Program-made: the position numbers and the translations under genes | Assembly (NCBI GenBank): GCA_900095165.1 | Contig: LT606947.1 | Location: 434,001 to 498,000 of the forward strand | Direction of reading: 5' to 3' | Source: Polynucleobacter necessarius | GTDB lineage: Bacteria; Pseudomonadota; Gammaproteobacteria; Burkholderiales; Burkholderiaceae | Length of the DNA stretch: 64,000 nucleotides | In this document: positions 61,148 through 64,000 of the stretch, piece after piece | How positions within the stretch are numbered: the stretch's first letter is position 1 | Layout of the letters: each line of letters opens with the position of its first letter | Notes under the pieces: model-generated | What the model saw: the letters and a program-made list of their open reading frames with translations, nothing else | The model's database searches: none | What the model was told of the DNA's origin: nothing

Positions 61148-62329
61148 ATGGCTATTTTTGAAGTTAAAGTTCCCCAACTCTCCGAGTCAGTAGCAGAAGC
61201 TACTTTGTTGCAATGGAAAAAGAAAGTCGGCGATGCCGTCGGTCAAGATGAAATCTTGATTGAAATTGAAACTGACAAAGTGGTGCTAGAAGTTCCAGCG
61301 CCATCTGCTGGTGTGATTACAGAGATCGTCGTCGCTGATGGTGGCACTGTAGTTGCTGAACAATTGATTGCGAAGATTGATAGCACAGCCGTTGCTTCAG
61401 CAGCTCCCGCTGCTGCCGCCCCAGCTCCAGCTAAAGCCGCTCCTGCGGCGAAGTCATCCGGCGCAGCTGCCGCACCTTCAGCAGCAAAAATCCTCGCAGA
61501 GAAAAATATCGATGCTGGTCAAGTTGCTGGCTCTGGACGTGATGGTCGCATTACTAAGGGCGATGCATTAAACGCTTCTGCTGTCGGTTCAACTGCTGCT
61601 TTGCTAAGCGCACCAGTTCCAACTGGCGATCGCCCAGAAGAGCGCGTACCAATGAGCCGCTTGTGTGCTCGTATTGCTGAGCGTTTGCTTGAGTCGCAAG
61701 CAAACAATGCCATATTGACTACTTTCAATGAAGTCAATATGGCTCCAGTAATCGCTATGCGTAATAAGCACAAAGATCAGTTTGAAAAAGTCCATGGCGT
61801 GAAATTAGGCTTCATGTCTTTCTTTGTAAAAGCGGCTACTCATGCGCTGAAGAAATTCCCATTGTTGAACGCCTCTGTTGATGGCAATGACATCGTCTAC
61901 CACGGTTACTTTGACATTGGTATTGCCGTAAGTTCACCACGCGGCTTGGTTGTTCCTATCTTGCGCGACGTTGACCAAATGAATTTGGCTGATATCGAGA
62001 AGAAGATTGCTGAGTTTGGTGTTAAAGCCCGCGAAGGTAAGTTGTCATTAGAAGACCTAACTGGCGGTACATTCTCCATCTCTAATGGCGGCGTATTCGG
62101 CTCCATGCTTTCCACCCCAATTATTAACCCTCCACAGTCAGCGATCTTAGGTATTCATGCGACTAAAGAGCGTGCAGTGGTTGAAAATGGCCAAATCGTG
62201 ATTCGTCCGATTAACTACTTTGCTTTGTCTTATGACCATCGCATCATTGACGGTCGTGAAGCGGTGCTTGGCTTGGTAGCAATGAAGGATGCATTGGAAG
62301 ATCCTTCACGTCTTCTCCTTGATTTGTAA
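61148..62329 (+). CDS. odhB: Dihydrolipoyllysine succinyltransferase E2
   Basis: E2o moves the succinyl group to CoA and forms the complex core. The 393 residues comprise a lipoyl domain with the modified Lys in [15 protein letters not shown], an Ala/Pro linker (about 85-115), a peripheral subunit-binding domain ([20 protein letters not shown]), and a catalytic domain ending with the DHRIIDG active site. The frame is intact, 43 bases after odhA. Confidence 0.97.
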   Translation: MAIFEVKVPQLSESVAEATLLQWKKKVGDAVGQDEILIEIETDKVVLEVPAPSAGVITEIVVADGGTVVAEQLIAKIDSTAVASAAPAAAAPAPAKAAPAAKSSGAAAAPSAAKILAEKNIDAGQVAGSGRDGRITKGDALNASAVGSTAALLSAPVPTGDRPEERVPMSRLCARIAERLLESQANNAILTTFNEVNMAPVIAMRNKHKDQFEKVHGVKLGFMSFFVKAATHALKKFPLLNASVDGNDIVYHGYFDIGIAVSSPRGLVVPILRDVDQMNLADIEKKIAEFGVKAREGKLSLEDLTGGTFSISNGGVFGSMLSTPIINPPQSAILGIHATKERAVVENGQIVIRPINYFALSYDHRIIDGREAVLGLVAMKDALEDPSRLLLDL

Positions 62330-62340
62330 GAGGGAAGAAC

Positions 62341-63777
62341 ATGAGCCAATCATTTGATGTATTAGTTATCGGCGGTGGCCCTGGTGGCTATATCGCCGCA
62401 ATCCGTGCAGCTCAGTTGGGTTTCAAAGTTGCTTGTGCGGAATCTAACGCCTACGACGATCCAAAGGGTGAGCCACGCTTAGGCGGCACTTGCTTGAACG
62501 TTGGCTGCATTCCTTCGAAAGCGTTGCTTGCCTCTTCCGAAGAGTTCGAGAAGATTAGTCATCACGTTGCTGACCACGGTATCACCGTGGGATCGGTGAA
62601 GTTAGACTCCGGCAAGATGATCGCTCGTAAGGATGCGATTGTAACAAAGATGACTGCTGGTATTCAGTTCTTGTTCCGTAAAAACAAAATTACCTTGTTA
62701 AAAGGCCATGCTTCTTTTGAAGGTAAGGGCGCTGACGGCTATCAAGTCAAGATCGACGGCAAAGACAAAGAAGTAGTAACTGCTAAAAACGTGATCATTG
62801 CCACTGGATCTAAAGCGCGTCATTTGCCAGGCATTCCTGTCGATAACGTTTTAATTAGTGATAACGAAGGTGGCCTGAAGTTTGATTCCATTCCGAAGAA
62901 GCTTGGCGTAATCGGCGCAGGTGTAATCGGTCTGGAGTTGGGTTCAGTTTGGCGCCGTGTTGGTTCTGATGTGACTATTCTCGAGGCACTCCCATCTTTC
63001 TTGGGTGCTTGCGATCAGGGTATTGCAAAAGAAGCGCAAAAGATCTTCACTAAGCAAGGCCTCAAAATCAATATGGGTGTCAAGATTGGCGAAGTAAAGG
63101 CAGACAAGAAGGGTGTTGTTGTTAACTACACCGATAGCGAAGGCAAGGCTCAGAAATTAGAGTGCGATCGTTTAATTGTTTCTGTTGGTCGTGTTCCTAA
63201 TACTGAAAAATTGGGTCTTGATAAGATCGGACTCAAAGTGGATGAGCGCGCTTTCATTCCTATTGATGATCACACTTGTGCAACAGTGGCCCCAGGCGTA
63301 TACGCTGTAGGTGATGTTGTTCGTGGTCCGATGTTGGCTCATAAAGCGGAAGATGAAGGCGTGCTCGTTGCTGAAACTATCGCCGGTCAAAAGCCACACA
63401 TTGATTACAACTGCATTCCTTGGGTTATCTACACCGATCCAGAGATTGCGTGGGTTGGTAAAACTGAAGAGCAGCTCAAGCAGGCTGGCATTGCTTACAA
63501 AGCAGGTCAGTTCCCATTTGCTGCTAATGGTCGTGCATTAGGCATGGACCGTGCTGATGGCTTCGTAAAAGTATTGGCTGATGAAAAAACAGATGAAATC
63601 TTAGGTGTTCATATCATCGGACCTAATGCTTCCGACTTAATTGCTGAAGCAGCCGTAGCAATGGAATTTAAAGCGGCAGCTGAAGATATTGCCCGTATCT
63701 GCCGCCCGCATCCAAGCTTGTCGGAAGTGGTTCGCGAGGCAGCATTAGCGACGGATAAACGTGCATTAAACATGTAA
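62341..63777 (+). CDS. lpdA: Dihydrolipoamide dehydrogenase E3
   Basis: E3 reoxidises the lipoyl group using FAD and NAD. The 478 residues have an FAD site DVLVIGGGPGGYIAAIRAAQ, the redox disulfide GGTCLNVGCIPSKALL, the NAD site GVIGAGVIGLELGSVW, and the interface His-Glu CRPHPSLSEVVREA. The frame is intact, 11 bases after odhB. A TTG start for the next gene follows its stop directly. Confidence 0.97.
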   Translation: MSQSFDVLVIGGGPGGYIAAIRAAQLGFKVACAESNAYDDPKGEPRLGGTCLNVGCIPSKALLASSEEFEKISHHVADHGITVGSVKLDSGKMIARKDAIVTKMTAGIQFLFRKNKITLLKGHASFEGKGADGYQVKIDGKDKEVVTAKNVIIATGSKARHLPGIPVDNVLISDNEGGLKFDSIPKKLGVIGAGVIGLELGSVWRRVGSDVTILEALPSFLGACDQGIAKEAQKIFTKQGLKINMGVKIGEVKADKKGVVVNYTDSEGKAQKLECDRLIVSVGRVPNTEKLGLDKIGLKVDERAFIPIDDHTCATVAPGVYAVGDVVRGPMLAHKAEDEGVLVAETIAGQKPHIDYNCIPWVIYTDPEIAWVGKTEEQLKQAGIAYKAGQFPFAANGRALGMDRADGFVKVLADEKTDEILGVHIIGPNASDLIAEAAVAMEFKAAAEDIARICRPHPSLSEVVREAALATDKRALNM

Positions 63778-64000
63778 TTGAAAGCATTAAAGCATTACCA
63801 TCAAGAGTTAAAGGCACGCGGGTATCAAAGTGATCCCGCGCAGCTTGCTGCCATTGAGCGCTTGCAGCGCTGTGAAGATGAGTGGATTGCTTATAAAGAA
63901 ATCCGCAGTAGTGGCTTAAAAAAGAAACTGTTTAAACCAAAACTACCCCATGGCGTTTATTTGTGGGGTGGGGTAGGTCGCGGCAAATCCTTTCTCATGG
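63778..64000 (+). CDS. zapE: Cell-division ATPase ZapE/AFG1-like, N-terminal part
   Basis: The frame begins TTG 63778, immediately after the lpdA stop, and stays open to the window end. It gives KALKHYHQELKARGYQSDPA and then PHGVYLWGGVGRGKSFLM, the P-loop (GGVGRGKS) of the ZapE/AFG1 family. These ATPases act at the division site or on membrane proteins. About 74 of an expected ~360 residues are visible. In betaproteobacteria this gene commonly follows lpdA. Confidence 0.85.
   Translation, partial: MKALKHYHQELKARGYQSDPAQLAAIERLQRCEDEWIAYKEIRSSGLKKKLFKPKLPHGVYLWGGVGRGKSFLM

Overview
The window is a stretch of betaproteobacterial chromosome. Gene order and protein sequences point to Burkholderiaceae, genus Polynucleobacter: yhbY|rlmE-ftsH-folP-glmM-pstSCAB-phoU-phoBR, thrS-infC-rpmI-rplT-pheST-ihfA-merR, and odhA-odhB-lpdA-zapE, with mid-40s GC by eye. 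Housekeeping genes are intact, but about 18 of roughly 60 protein genes carry frameshifts or in-frame stops whose family continues cleanly on the other side. That is the look of an eroding genome. It fits an obligate symbiont such as the ciliate-associated P. necessarius rather than a free-living relative. The species is an inference; the lesions are read directly from the sequence.

Layout. 1-6.1 kb: a DUF4149 membrane protein (partial), yhbY, rlmE, ftsH, folP, glmM. 6.2-12.9 kb: a complete phosphate uptake and sensing operon, pstSCAB-phoU-phoBR, behind a Pho box. 12.9-15.8 kb: four consecutive minus-strand pseudogenes (unknown, MgtC-like, ZntB/CorA-like, outer-membrane protein). 15.9-21.1 kb: arsenate reductase, broken alkaline phosphatase, mgtC, a GDCCVxC-type protein, and ppx behind a tandem Pho box. 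21.1-26.1 kb: a phosphorus-sparing lipid cluster. On the minus strand it holds plcP-agt-dgkA-olsB homologues; divergently on the plus strand it holds an OlsA/PlsC-type acyltransferase and ppk2. A four-unit Pho-box array lies between the two arms. 26.2-30.7 kb: CYTH protein, split chromate transporter, ZnuD-like TonB receptor. 30.7-41.2 kb: two tRNAs, then accessory genes, many decayed (lipoproteins, haloacetate dehalogenase, second ppk2, two MFS transporters), mixed with intact wrbA, yihY, a CBS protein and aroC. 41.2-48.5 kb: ETF-ubiquinone oxidoreductase, 3-oxoacid CoA-transferase, broken CDF transporter running in frame into an alpha/beta hydrolase, and relA broken at a C8 run. 48.5-64 kb: tRNA-Val, thrS to merR, tRNA-Pro, thioesterase, H-NS-like protein, a HTH/receiver regulator, and the 2-oxoglutarate dehydrogenase operon.

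The main theme is phosphate-starvation physiology. PstSCAB-PhoU-PhoBR senses and imports phosphate. PhoA and Ppx liberate it and PPK2 handles polyphosphate. PlcP/Agt and the Ols-type acyltransferases would replace phospholipids with phosphorus-free lipids. PhoB-type operators (7-bp units repeating every 11 bp) sit before pstS, ppx, plcP and ppk2. Transport and control are intact, but many outputs are broken (phoA, olsB, dgkA, plcP, a frameshifted ppk2 paralogue, and a PPK2 with a mutated P-loop).

A second pattern is that all six premature TGA stops fall where tryptophan is expected or plausible. No premature stop is seen at a glutamine or arginine codon.
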